The notes: a model not told the origin generated them from the sequence alone. Positions 10,282-19,025 are shown, counted from the first letter of the stretch. The stretch: DNA of 23,259 nt from Gracilaria caudata (GCA_030374735.1 JASCIV010000354.1:1-23259); one strand, 5' to 3'. Numbers and translations are program-made.

Positions 10282-11367
10282 TCATGTGGGTCCTTGTAAG
10301 GCTTGCCGTGGCAATGGTAACTTGTTAAGCATATAATGAATACGCGCATCTACGTCGTCAATAGTGGCTGTGGTGACGAATTTGTCCTTCTTGACATCTC
10401 TTGCATTGATATCCAACGTTTTGAGTTGCGCCAGCCGTCGCAGATCGGTCTTCAATCCCAAAGTGGAAAGAAAGTCATCGACGCCATTTTCAGCATCAGA
10501 AACGGTTTTCAGCCAAGTCTCGATAACATGCACATTCCTCCACGCGCCCTGATTGTGTCGATGTTGAACAAGTCTCTTGAGCTCGATGCCACGTTGTAAG
10601 ACGTCGGAGTTATAACCTATGAGCGAGTCGATTGGATCGGAGGAATTTGTGGAATAGGAGACCTGACGTTCGCTTTGGTGAACATCGTTGATGTCGTAAT
10701 ACCAGACATTCTTTCCTGAATGTCCGGGAGAAAACCACCCCAGACGGAGCTGACTCCATATTGAATCTCTGGCAGGGCGGTGTAGAATGACTATGGAGAT
10801 ATTGGCGCTTCCGGCTAAATGATGTAAAACAACGTCAGCAAACGTCTTGACGAACATATGACTCGTTTCTGCGTACGCCACATTCGGTGAAGTGGCTTCT
10901 AGAGCGTGTCGAATGGCAGCCAGTTTTAGTTGCGCTCTTTCTTCAAACGTTTCTTTCCTCTGTCCCTGCAAAATGACGCGTTGTAGAAAGCTGCCGGTCA
11001 TCTTGGGCTCCGGCTCATGCTTCGAGATGACATTCTGCGCAACGTCCAGCACATTTCGTAGATACTTTGAGCCCGATCGTCCCGGAGAAACGCAGAAAAT
11101 GAGGTGTCTGCCGTGCCAAAACTGCGTGTCAGTGGCGAACGATGCCCTGGTTCTGTACGAATGTGTGGTACGCTCTGGACGAGAAAAGCGTACTAAGAGG
11201 TTGATTGCGTGCACAGTGACAAGAATTAGTGCCCATGTTGCTAGGATTCGAGAAAGTGAGATGCGACGGTTGTTATATGGTACGCCCTTTTGTACGAGAC
11301 GTTTCCATGAACGCCACAGTTTCAGAGGTGTCTGCTTTGCGGCGGATGTGTAGAGAGGGACGGGCAT
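10282..11367 (-). CDS. Membrane-anchored sulfotransferase (carbohydrate type)
   Basis: Predicted to transfer sulfate from PAPS to a carbohydrate in the Golgi lumen. The 361-aa product has a basic cytosolic tail of about 40 residues, one hydrophobic segment (about 41-60, RILATWALILVTVHAINLL) and a lumenal catalytic domain, the type II topology of Golgi sulfotransferases. The 5'-phosphosulfate loop is SPGRSGSKYL at 94-103, followed by KHEPEPKM, a pattern common in algal and bacterial-like members. The 3'-phosphate motif is in SIVILHRPARDSIWSQ at 191-206. A conserved C-terminal block with VIETWL is also present. In a red alga this family would be a candidate for sulfating cell-wall galactan, but the substrate cannot be read from sequence. 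A TATA box lies 183 bp upstream of the start. Confidence 0.88.
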   Translation of the reverse strand: MPVPLYTSAAKQTPLKLWRSWKRLVQKGVPYNNRRISLSRILATWALILVTVHAINLLVRFSRPERTTHSYRTRASFATDTQFWHGRHLIFCVSPGRSGSKYLRNVLDVAQNVISKHEPEPKMTGSFLQRVILQGQRKETFEERAQLKLAAIRHALEATSPNVAYAETSHMFVKTFADVVLHHLAGSANISIVILHRPARDSIWSQLRLGWFSPGHSGKNVWYYDINDVHQSERQVSYSTNSSDPIDSLIGYNSDVLQRGIELKRLVQHRHNQGAWRNVHVIETWLKTVSDAENGVDDFLSTLGLKTDLRRLAQLKTLDINARDVKKDKFVTTATIDDVDARIHYMLNKLPLPRQALQGPT

Positions 11368-12352
11368 TTGAGCAGGATGGACTCACAGCATCACTCTGAC
11401 GGCGCTGGGCGATGGCTCGGGCTTGCAGTGTCTCGTTGCGAGGCTGCGAAGATGCGCCGGCTGCACTGCAGCCGCTGCAGATGCGGTGCCCCAAGTGTTG
11501 CTCCTTTCCTTTTGATGGGGACACCACTGGGGAGTCCCTCGTGGACACGTATTTATACGAAGGTACAGTACCTGTAGTGTATAGTTCCACACCGACACGG
11601 TGCGTGCACAATCTGCAATGCGCAGCTCGACGGACAGATCGTTGAGCTGCGCCACGTGCACCGTGTGCGTTGTACACGTTCGGTACACTTCACTTTCGTG
11701 ACTCGGTCACCTCACAACCCCTTGTACGGCACTCTGTATACTGCGTGATTCCTGCGACATGCGATGATGCTGTTGCTTCATCGATGCTCCCCGCCTCTGG
11801 TCTGCGAGAGGTCCTCGTCCTCGATTCGAAATGTGCTACAATCCCGCGCTATTAAACGCAGACGTGACAGTGACTGTTGGTTCCCATTTGAACGGCTCTT
11901 CGTACGTGAACAGATGCGTCTAACGTCACGATTGACTTCCAACTCTTGTACCTTCGTAATGATTTTGCATTGCATGGTGCCTGTCTTGGATCATCGAAGC
12001 TTGACGGTGCTTCAAAACCCCCTGACACATGAAGGCCGTCAAACGTGGCTTCCACAAATCTTGCGTGCAACTGCGCAGAGCGCAGTGCGAACGCAGCTTC
12101 GTGTTGTTGACAATTAGGGTTAACTAAAGAAAAGAACTCACACTATTCTTCAGTGCAAATGTCATGGATTGACACGAAATCATCATGTACTTGAGACACT
12201 GGTGGAGGAAGAAAGAACACCGGAGTATTAACACCATCATCTTACGCTTTGCAACGGTTTATTACTATACCAACTGCCACATAATCAGAGTTTGTACAAA
12301 ACTAGGTTTCACGTTTGGAATTACATTGTCGCTCGCTCTTCGCAACATAACA
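11368..12352. other. Divergent intergenic region, about 1 kb
   Basis: Apart from the TATA box at 11550-11557, I see no supported feature. Short plus-strand frames (11764-12117, 11412-11645) and minus-strand frames (11383-11688) lack domain-like sequence and overlap each other. Promoters for the sulfotransferase and the RRM locus should lie here. Confidence 0.4.
11550..11557 (-). promoter_or_regulatory. TATA box, TATAAATA, for the sulfotransferase
   Basis: Read on the minus strand, this is an exact TATAAATA located 183 bp before the sulfotransferase ATG. That would give a 5' leader of roughly 150 nt. The match is seen directly; its function is inferred. Confidence 0.5.
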
Positions 12353-12662
12353 ATGGCGTCAGAAAGGCTAGACTGCGGAACCAATGCCTCATGGTCAGGC
12401 AGAAGACGTAGTGCTTCTTCGTCGTACGAAAAAGCAAAACCGCAAGACCCATTTGCAGGCCAATGTAGCTAAGAAGAAGACCAACCGCAAAATCCATTCG
12501 TGGATCCAACGGAGCCTAAGGATGTTTTCAATTCCCCTCGCTATGCCGACCCATTTGCCGATGCGTGCGCGCGGAACCGTGAGCAGTTTGCAGCTGGTTG
12601 TCAATGGCAAGAAGCTGCCGCTCCTTTACCCGCACCCCAACCTCGTTTGCCTCCCATCTTTT
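12353..12662 (+). pseudogene. Disrupted 5' part of the RRM locus with DPF/NPF motifs
   Basis: ATG 12353 lies in a good context (ACAATGG) and opens a frame that hits TAA at 12470-12472. The same frame then continues with protein-like sequence of the same character on both sides of the stop: PQDPFAGQ before, and PQNPFVDPTEPK and YADPFADA after. A single C-to-T change in a CAA codon would explain the stop. Near the T-run at about 12658-12662 the plausible coding frame changes to that of the next segment, where the motif theme resumes (PKDPFN). DPF/NPF repeats are common in unstructured tails of adaptor proteins. I infer one N-terminal domain broken by a nonsense change and a frameshift. Very short introns are the alternative. 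Confidence 0.45.
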
Positions 12663-13623
12663 TCAGCCCGAAAACACTCGAGGAGCCAACGCTTTTTCTC
12701 CTGAACCATATCAAGATGTGGTGCAAGTGGACACAAGGGAGTTCGCTTCTCAGGAAGCGTCTGAATTCGCCCCAATTCTTATGGGCGCGGGCTGTGCGTT
12801 TCCCAACGCTAACGACTCTTACAAACCTCCCAAGGATCCCTTCAACATTATCCAGGACCAGCCTGCATCTCCGTCCGAGGAGCCAGAGCAGAGCCAAGGT
12901 TTCGCACCATGTAAGCAGCTTACGTCATTCGGAAATGTGCCAAGCAGCGACGAGGTTGGGGAAAGACGAACTATGGAAAGAGAAAATACCAAAAGGCGGT
13001 CATGGATGGGAACTGAGACCGAAACGAAGAACAAGGCTCCTCGTTACACAGGTGAACATTTTTCCATGTTCATCAGGGCAGTTCCTGTATCGCTGTTTTC
13101 GACCCAGGCCATTATTGATCATTTTGAGAGATTGCCCGTAACCGTAGCCAGCGTTAGCCTGAGAGGGTCCAAGCGGTCGAACTCTATTCGAACTGCTGTT
13201 GTTTCTTTTGAATCGTCGCAGGAGGCATCTCTTGCAAACTCGAATTGCGGCACGTTTAATGGGACGTTACTAAATATGGAGTTCTACGAACCGTATGAGG
13301 TGCGCAAGAGGGCGAGAATCAAAAAGAGAGAAGAGGCGAAGCGGAGGGAAGCCGAAAACTCCAAGCTGATTCTCTTTCAAGTTCCCCATGGAATTGGATC
13401 TGCAAAGGAACTGAGGCAAATGCTTGATGGTATCGGTGATGGTGTCTTTGTGGAATTATCACAATATCGTGGTGCAGAAGGAACGCAACGGATTGCTGTC
13501 ATTACTATGTGGGATGTGGCGGCAGCGGAAAAACTGATGAAGAGTGAACTTGAGTACAAGAACATGTACTTGCTTGTACAAGTACAAGCCGGAGACTTCG
13601 TCTTTCCTACTGGAAAGATATGA
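12604..13623 (+). CDS. Tandem RRM-like protein segment, 339 aa
   Basis: This is the longest intact frame of the locus (first ATG 12604). The first 150 residues are low complexity, acidic and Pro/Ser-rich. Two regions have the beta-alpha-beta pattern of RNA-recognition motifs. RRM1 is about nt 13063-13296, with an RNP2-like strand MFIRAVP and an RNP1-like strand RTAVVSFES. RRM2 is about nt 13360-13590, with LILFQVP and RIAVITMWD. A basic/acidic linker (KRARIKKREEAKRREAE) joins them. Aromatic RNP1 residues are partly missing, so RNA binding is uncertain. A disordered repeat region before an RRM recalls the start of SAC3/GANP mRNA-export factors, but no SAC3 domain follows. The frame ends at TGA 13621-13623, overlapping the next segment by ATGA. 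Confidence 0.5.
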   Translation: MARSCRSFTRTPTSFASHLFQPENTRGANAFSPEPYQDVVQVDTREFASQEASEFAPILMGAGCAFPNANDSYKPPKDPFNIIQDQPASPSEEPEQSQGFAPCKQLTSFGNVPSSDEVGERRTMERENTKRRSWMGTETETKNKAPRYTGEHFSMFIRAVPVSLFSTQAIIDHFERLPVTVASVSLRGSKRSNSIRTAVVSFESSQEASLANSNCGTFNGTLLNMEFYEPYEVRKRARIKKREEAKRREAENSKLILFQVPHGIGSAKELRQMLDGIGDGVFVELSQYRGAEGTQRIAVITMWDVAAAEKLMKSELEYKNMYLLVQVQAGDFVFPTGKI

Positions 13624-14462
13624 AATTTGAAGACGACCATATCGAACCGAAGAATGAAGCCTCAAGAAATACTAGGCGCAGGACGTCCAGTCAAGAAGCA
13701 AGACAAAGGATGGAACAAGAAGGTCCTCGCGAGATGGAAAAACTTCGAGGAGAGACTGTGACCATGGAAGAAAGAAAGCCCCAGCAAGAAGCTCAGAAAG
13801 AGAGACAGCTTTCCCAAGAGCACAAGCGTTGCAGAAGCGTTCGACGACCCCATAGGAAACCGCCATCTGACACGCATCAAGCGAAAGCGGAACCTATGCT
13901 TTCAGAGCATGTGGCACAAAAGGCAAGTATTGCCGCGGCAGCCATAAGTGAAGAAAAGAAGATTGGGGAAGTACGACCACCCCCAATTTCGGCAGAGGCA
14001 GTAGATCACTTGCAGAAGATATGTGATTCTAAACATGTGTGCAAACCAACTGGCCTTTCCAACGGGGCGAAGATTGGAGATGAGAGGCATGATCCGCATA
14101 ATCTGCCTCATCAACAAAAAGATGTTGGAACCAGTGCAAAATGAAACCGTGCTTTACATGTCGCAAATATTGCAATGAGCCAAGTAGACAACCAGCATCT
14201 ATCGTTGAGGGATCAGGATGTGTTGGCCAATGTTGAAACCCAGAGCAAAGGAGAAAGGAATTCATCGCTTGGTGTGCGATGTGTTTTGCTATCGCAGGAA
14301 ACTGTGTTGAAACGAGCACCTGATGCACAGCTCACCGATGCCATTCAAGAAGACGTTGTCTCCCACCACACGTGTTGCACGACTCATGGTGTAGATCTCA
14401 ACCTCCAGGTGGTACGAGACACCTTGTGGAGGTTGGAAATAGTGCTTGGATGGAGATTTTAG
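13620..14462 (+). pseudogene. Charged coiled-coil-like segment with an in-frame TGA
   Basis: One frame runs from ATG 13620 to TAG 14460-14462 and is interrupted only by TGA at 14142-14144. Before the stop it encodes about 174 residues very rich in Glu, Lys, Arg and Gln (for example RQRMEQEGPREMEKLRGET), typical of a single-helix or coiled-coil region. After the stop the same frame continues for about 100 residues of similar character (NQHLSLRDQDVLANVETQ). The start overlaps the RRM segment's stop in another frame, which in a eukaryote suggests a frameshift within one former gene rather than an operon. I do not recognise a family. Confidence 0.4.
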
Positions 14463-14974
14463 ATGAAGAGATTTCCCGTTCTGAAGCTTCCCATGGCAAC
14501 ATACTCATCGCGCCTATAGAGAAGCTCAACAATAATTGGCGCATATCATTAGCAAAGAATGTGTTGGACAATGCGAAAACGTGGCCTACGGAGTTTTCGC
14601 GGCACAGATTGCATTTTGCGCGAGTTGGGGCGGAAGTTAATCGGAGAATGCGAGTTCCCATTCCATCTGAGAGCGATAGGCACAGTTATGCGGGGTATCT
14701 TTGTGTGCTCTGTATGTCCGGGGGTATCACGGTTTCCGAGATCGAGGCGGATGGATATCCAGGGCTGATGGAGTTCTGCCGCGCTTTGGGCAACATCATG
14801 CCGAGACTTGTATCTTCCCTGCTTCGGGACCTGAAGGATGTTCAAGCCCCTCTACCACGAAAAACTCACGATGAGGGGAAAACGTCAAGAGTTGATCGGC
14901 TCAATACTTTGTTCAGGACAGTATTTGCGGCTGTTAATAGCAAAGACTTAGGAAAGCGATCGGAAACGGATTAA
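14372..14974 (+). pseudogene. Helical C-terminal segment of the same disrupted locus
   Basis: About 185 residues of convincing globular sequence follow from about nt 14418 in a third frame. They start near EVGNSAWMEILDEEISR, include HSYAGYLCVLCMSGG and YPGLMEFCRALGNIMPRLV, and end at TAA 14972-14974. The hydrophobic spacing suggests stacked helices. The upstream part of this frame (14372 to about 14415) looks like noise, so the frame change probably falls at 14400-14430. A coiled coil followed by a helical domain recalls Gle1, but I could not find that family's diagnostic residues and do not assign it. Confidence 0.35.
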
Positions 14975-15035
14975 GGCTTAGGAAAACGTAGCGCGATGTT
15001 GACGGAGAAGAAATTCCATACGGGAGCGACCGTAG

Positions 15036-15261
15036 TTCTCGGCTGCGACAGAGAAGGCTGTCGCTGAAAAGAAGAGGACAGGTGTGTTGGCGAAACTGGC
15101 GTTTCAGTGTTTCATGGAAGACATTCGGAAGTCGAAGATGGTCAGAGAGACAGGGGTTCATAGAAGCCGATGCCGAAGCATTTGGAGAGGAGAATGATGC
15201 GACAATCGAGGGAAGTAAGCGTCGCAAGGTGGCCAAGCTGGAGCCACACTTGGTATGCTAA
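15036..15261 (+). pseudogene. Remnant coding segments after the helical domain
   Basis: Protein-like sequence resumes after a TAG at about 15033: AEKKRTGVLAKLAFQCFMED, then, after another frame change near 15165, IEADAEAFGEENDATIEGSK, ending at a TAA. The charged composition matches the rest of the locus. These pieces are probably the decayed 3' end of the same gene. Confidence 0.25.
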
Positions 15262-15316
15262 TAACATGTATAGCACACAATATTGGTTGCTATTGTTTTG
15301 CATGTAAGCCTCGTAA

Positions 15317-15331
15317 CTTATGAGTCATAAG
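15317..15331. repeat. Perfect 15-bp palindrome containing a bZIP-type site
   Basis: CTTATGAGTCATAAG has 7-bp arms around a central G. The core ATGAGTCAT is the classical GCN4/AP-1 recognition sequence. It lies about 95 bp before the Sel1 pseudogene homology begins. No regulatory role can be shown from sequence. Confidence 0.4.
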
Positions 15332-15412
15332 CCTTGCAAGCGCCTTAGCCGCTCAGGCCCTGGTGATCAGGAAAGCCGACATGATCGAGATAGTTTGGGT
15401 ATGAGTAGCAAA

Positions 15413-16537
15413 GGTAGAAGGTGTACAAGAAGCAGTCGGTAAGAGGCAAACCGGACAAGACGAAACATTCTCGAGATGGTTTGGAATGAAGAGAAGGAGG
15501 AAGAAACGTTGGAGGAGCATAGAAGAAGAGAGAAGAGAAGCATGATTTGGAGACGAATATTTGTCACGTACTGTCTAAAGAAAAGAGGACGGGCGGAGCC
15601 GCCTGCTTTTTCGGACTTTTCGTCACTCACGGGAAGAAGATCCATGATCGAAAACGATAAAGAGTACGCTCTGAACAGCTTGGCCGTTCTATTCGCCCAC
15701 GGCGCAGGAGTGAATGCTGATGCAGCGAGAGAATGTCTCTGTGCGAAAGAGCGATTGAAGAGAGGGGTCTTGTTGATGCCCAGTACAACTTGATGGTTCT
15801 CTCAGAGAACGATGCAGAAGGAGTGGATGCTGACGCAGCGAGAGCGTTGTGTCTGCAGGAAAGAGCAATTGAAGAGGAAGCTGACGTTCGCGCCATGGTT
15901 AACTTGGGAGTTCTTCTGAAGGATGGTGCAGAAGGGGTGGATGCTGACGCAGCGAGAGCGGTGTGTCTGTATGAAAGAGCGATTGAGGAGGGAGGTGACG
16001 TTGACGCCATGCTCAACTTGGGAGTTGTTTTGAGGGATGGTGCAGAAAGAGTGGATGCTGACGCAGTGAGAGCGGTGTGTCTGTATGAAAAAGCGTGTGA
16101 AGAGGGAGGTGACGTTGACGCCATGCTCAACTTGGGAGTTGTTTTCAGGAATGGTGCAGAAAGAGTGGATGCTGACGCAGTGAGAGCGGTGTGTCTGTAT
16201 AGGTGTGTCTGTATAAGAGAGCGATTGGAGAGGGAGGTCACGTTGGCGCCATGTATAACTTGGGAGTACTTTCACGTACTGGTGCACAAGAAGTGGACGC
16301 TGACGCAGCAAGAGCGCGTCTCTGTATGAAAGAGCGATTAAAGAGAAAGGTCACGTTAGCATTATGTATAGCTTGGGAGTTCTTTTGAAGGATGGTGCAG
16401 AAGGAGTGGATGCTGACGCAGCGAGAGCGGTGTCGCTGCATGAAAGACAGACAAAGGAGTGTTCCGCTGCCCGTTGTCTCCGAGACGCTGATAGTACGAG
16501 AGAACCTCATGTGAATTCTTCTCCATGGCCGTGGTAG
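15413..16537 (+). pseudogene. Decayed Sel1-repeat protein, paralogue of the gene at the right edge
   Basis: Sequence from about 15413 matches the giant gene from about 22780: Cys-basic linker, RNILEMV, EEHRRREKRS, AEPPAFSDFS, then Sel1 repeats. Lesions are visible. AAA in the intact copy is TAA here at 15440-15442. One base is missing near 15728-15742. A 14-bp tandem duplication (16188-16201 repeated at 16202-16215) shifts the frame, and another base is lost near 16311-16322. Anchors of the repeat (GTGGATG or close variant) lie at 15710, 15823, 15937, 16051, 16165, 16293 and 16406. The spacings are therefore 113, 114, 114, 114, 128 and 113, exactly accounting for these indels. The copy lacks the membrane and central regions, so it is 5'-truncated or has diverged beyond recognition there. 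Confidence 0.85.
15656..16450 (+). repeat. Seven degenerate 114-bp Sel1-like repeats
   Basis: Each unit encodes 38 residues of the pattern V(D/N)ADAARAVCLYERAIEEGG followed by DVDAMLNLGVLLKDGAEG. This is a Sel1-like (TPR-related) alpha-alpha hairpin with the usual A-x-N-L-G core. Units 3 to 5 are nearly identical at the DNA level, which points to recent expansion or conversion. Confidence 0.85.
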
Positions 16538-16840
16538 TCGTTGAACACGGAATCTTCTCCTAACTCTGTCTGCTGGACTCCTCGCGCGCTGCTGTGATTT
16601 CGTTGACGGGAAGACGGTGGGGGAATCTCGTGTCAATGCGTTGCATATTCGATCTGTCCGCACTATCATAGTTTGAAGCCAGCTGTATCCCCAAATTGTC
16701 CACTTCTGGGGCAACGAGGCAGGCATCCTTTTTCCGTTGATGAACACAACAGGGATTTAAAGGCAAGAAGCTGTTGAGCATCCAAGAGCCTCATGCTTTA
16801 CGGCAAAGCTTCGCCTAAAACGACAACTCGAACTTTGAGC
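16538..16840. other. Interval between Sel1 pseudogene and orphan gene
   Basis: About 300 bases between the end of the pseudogene and the stop of the minus-strand orphan. I see no gene, RNA or repeat. It should contain the 3' end signals of the orphan gene. Confidence 0.4.
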
Positions 16841-17997
16841 TTATTCATAACATCCGATGCGGCTAAGTTCCTGCCAAAACCGCTTCGCTCTAATGAACTC
16901 GGGATGTGTATGGTCACTTCCGGCAAGCCAAACTGTGGTCGTAGGTCCACCTTTTTGAGGTGAGGCTGAGGTATAATTGATAGAAGATAGAGCTTCGCGA
17001 ATGATAAAAACCTTCCCAGCAGTCATTGGGGGCAGAGCATCATCGCTTGTGGTGACTCGTGTTCGCCGCCCGTTCGTCCTCAAACCTCTTCCAACGCGCC
17101 GAACAACGATGAGCTTAGGATCCACAGATACCCAGCGGTCAAATGAGCGCGCTGCCTTTGAAATGGTCTCATCAGAGTGGTCATTCTCGGGGAGTTTGGC
17201 GATACGTTGTTGCTGCGAAAGAACTGGAGGAACTACAACAGCCCCTACATCCTTGATAACAATCCCGTTCCGCAAACACAGCATCCAAAGCTTCCGTTTG
17301 GGTGTTTCTTCCTCGCTCGTCATCGGCGCTTCCTCTTCATCGACTTCACCTTCTTCGATGTCAAAGAATAAATTCATCTCTTCTGTGAAACGCAGGGACT
17401 TTTCGAGAATCGGCTTTATGTCATCGTCACGACAAAGAATGTCAGCAACAGAAGTGTACTCGGCATACATCTTTTCAACAATTCGAGTGTATGGCATTTC
17501 AACCATTTCCGGAGACAGAGTGACCGGCTGAAACACTCCGATGTACCCTAGTATCTCCATGAGCTTTGTCAGGAATTTCACGGCGGTCTTACGTCCCTTC
17601 AATCTCAGCAAGTAGTGAGAACCGACAGCAACAGCAGATAAAGTTCTGCCATTCGGAATGAGAAGCATTGACATGTGAATCGGGAGGTCTGCATGAACCA
17701 CGGAGCGCGGAATAGACCAGTACCCAACCTGTTGCACCTCTCCGGGATCCACAAGGAAGACGAGCGATAGATGGTCCGCTTTTACCTCGATAAGGTCAGT
17801 ATGTCGCTGAAGGCTCGATGCCGAAGACTTAATCTGCTGCAGTTCAGCAGTTTGAATGAATTGTTTCACGTCATCCGTAGAGGTATAATCCAGGGTGTCC
17901 CACTCTTTGTACCTTTAGTCTAATTGCACGTCATTCTAATGCACCAAGGCGGACGGCATCAATTCGTCGAGGTGCAAGTTTACCCGCAGACTAGCAT
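16841..17997 (-). CDS. Orphan protein, about 361 aa, possibly with a 14-nt first coding exon
   Basis: The main frame is open from a TAA at 17917-17915 down to the stop at 16841, but no ATG occurs until codon 66 of the long frame (nt 17674), so the 5' end is probably spliced. A candidate model is exon 1 at 17997-17984 (ATG CTA GTC TGC GG), an intron at 17983-17913 (GTAAAC...AAAG, 71 nt) and exon 2 at 17912-16841, giving MLVCGYKEWDTLDY as the start. The protein has an alternating hydrophobic N-terminal half (LSLVFLVDPGEVQQVGYWSI, then HMSMLLIPNGRTLSAVAVG), an acidic linker (DIEEGEVDEEEAP) and a second beta-rich half with a basic patch (RTNGRRTR). I recognise no family. Pseudogenes lie on one side and a possibly broken gene on the other, so it may be lineage-specific. 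Confidence 0.6.
17913..17983 (-). other. Candidate spliceosomal intron, 71 nt
   Basis: On the minus strand it begins GTAAAC and ends CTAAAG. Splicing joins GG to G TAC in frame and supplies an ATG to a long frame that lacks one. The acceptor is not preceded by a pyrimidine tract, so support is moderate to weak. Confidence 0.35.
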
Positions 17998-18440
17998 TAG
18001 GATTACGATTCACAGCATGAAAGTTACGAAACATGGCCGCACGTTGAGTGTCAGGTTCAAAAAACAGCGGTGCGTTTGCAAACGCAGTGGCGATGGAAGA
18101 GAGGCAGCGAAAGAGTTCATCAGATCCGTGAAGAAGAGAGCGAGGCGGAAATTAACGGCCGTTGATGAAGAAATATTGTTGGTCACCAATAGCTGCCCTC
18201 AGTTGAGTTATCTTACGGTGGATCTTCATTTCCAGAGGTGGGATAACAAAAGCGGCGTCACGAAACGGTTGAGAACGCGCTACAGAAGACGTATCTGCCG
18301 CAAATGGCTGGGGTGTTACCGATGGTGTCATACTATATGCATTGCAACGCATGCAAACTGGTGTAGGATTGAGTGAGTTTTGTGTTAGTCCACGCGACGG
18401 AACGGTTGAGATGAGAGGCTGAACCACACGGCGCATCAGC
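17998..18440. other. Interval with only doubtful frames
   Basis: A plus-strand frame opens upstream (ATG 17942) and runs to 18376. It encodes a Lys/Arg-rich sequence (SVRFKKQ, REAAKEFIRSVKKRAR) that looks mildly protein-like but overlaps the proposed first exon of the orphan on the other strand. A minus-strand frame at 18152-18607 contains AADELMRRVVQPLIS. I cannot decide whether either is expressed. Confidence 0.25.
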
Positions 18441-19016
18441 TCATCCGCAGCCGGAGAAGAGCTTGGTGTCGAACACACGATCGTCAACAACTTTGTACTC
18501 GGTGCTCTTGCGCGAGGCATGCACGGTGAACGCCTGTAAACCAGGCTTGTACGCGGCGGCAGTTGGTGACCAGAAGCGAAGAATGGTTGGGTGGCGAAGT
18601 TGTTCAATTAGTGGTTGCAAAGTTGTTAACCACTCGCAAAAATGCGACGAAGCTGTGTCTGCGAACATGAATCGCAAACGAAATGCTCGCGCATGAGGCG
18701 AGAGAACGATCTGCGGTTTGATGGATTGGGAAATGATAGCGGTTCGTGTGAAGTTATGGCAGGACAATTGTCACAATGGGATAACCGTTGCGGGTCAGTG
18801 ATGAGTACGGCGTTGCGTCGCGACGCATCTGCGCTGTACGTCAACGACACACACTGCAGGGGCTTCGCGCAACGACTGCTGAAATCAAGACAGGACACTC
18901 TCGGCGACTGCGTAGTGCAGGGACACAAACGGCGAGAACACCTTCGCAATCAACAGCCATTCTAACTTGTACTCCTCGAAGTTACCATCCTTGAGCGGCG
19001 GACTCACGGTGGACAT
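18441..19016 (-). CDS. Possible spliced or decaying gene, unknown function
   Basis: From ATG 19016 the minus frame reads well (FEEYKLEWLLIAKVFSPFVS) to TGA 18887-18885. The same frame resumes convincingly after TGAs at 18797 and 18773 with AFRLRFMFADTASSHFCEWL and TTLQPLIEQLRHP, ending at TGA 18443-18441. An intron or two covering the inner stops would give a product of roughly 130-160 aa. Possible sites are a donor at GCGAAG/GTGTTC or CACTACGCA/GTCGCC and an acceptor CCGCAG/ATCGTT; none is strong. A strand ending FRLRF followed by a long amphipathic helix recalls small PH-like folds. Alternatively it is a pseudogene. The ATG lies only 9 bp from the proposed start of the plus-strand giant gene. 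Confidence 0.35.
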
Positions 19017-19025
19017 GATGCAAAA

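Noticed and set aside
12353..13623. SAC3/GANP mRNA-export factor
   Set aside because: Disordered repeats before an RRM fit, but the essential SAC3 domain is absent from the locus.
14372..14974. Gle1-like mRNA export domain
   Set aside because: Order (coiled coil then helical domain) and a loose P-x-G-L pattern fit, but diagnostic aromatic residues of the family are not present.
15290..15365. tRNA-like stretch on the minus strand (GCCTGAGCGGCTAAGGC resembles a Leu/Ser tRNA D-arm)
   Set aside because: There is no box B (GGTTCGANTCC) downstream, the anticodon stem does not pair correctly, and no acceptor stem can be drawn.
15656..16450. CRISPR-like or satellite array
   Set aside because: Repeat period is 114 bp with no spacers, and each unit encodes a Sel1-like hairpin in frame; it is a coding repeat.
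18441..19016. Rec114 or XLF/XRCC4-type PH-like protein
   Set aside because: Only the final strand-helix (FRLRF then amphipathic helix) matches, exon structure is unresolved, and no signature motif could be confirmed.
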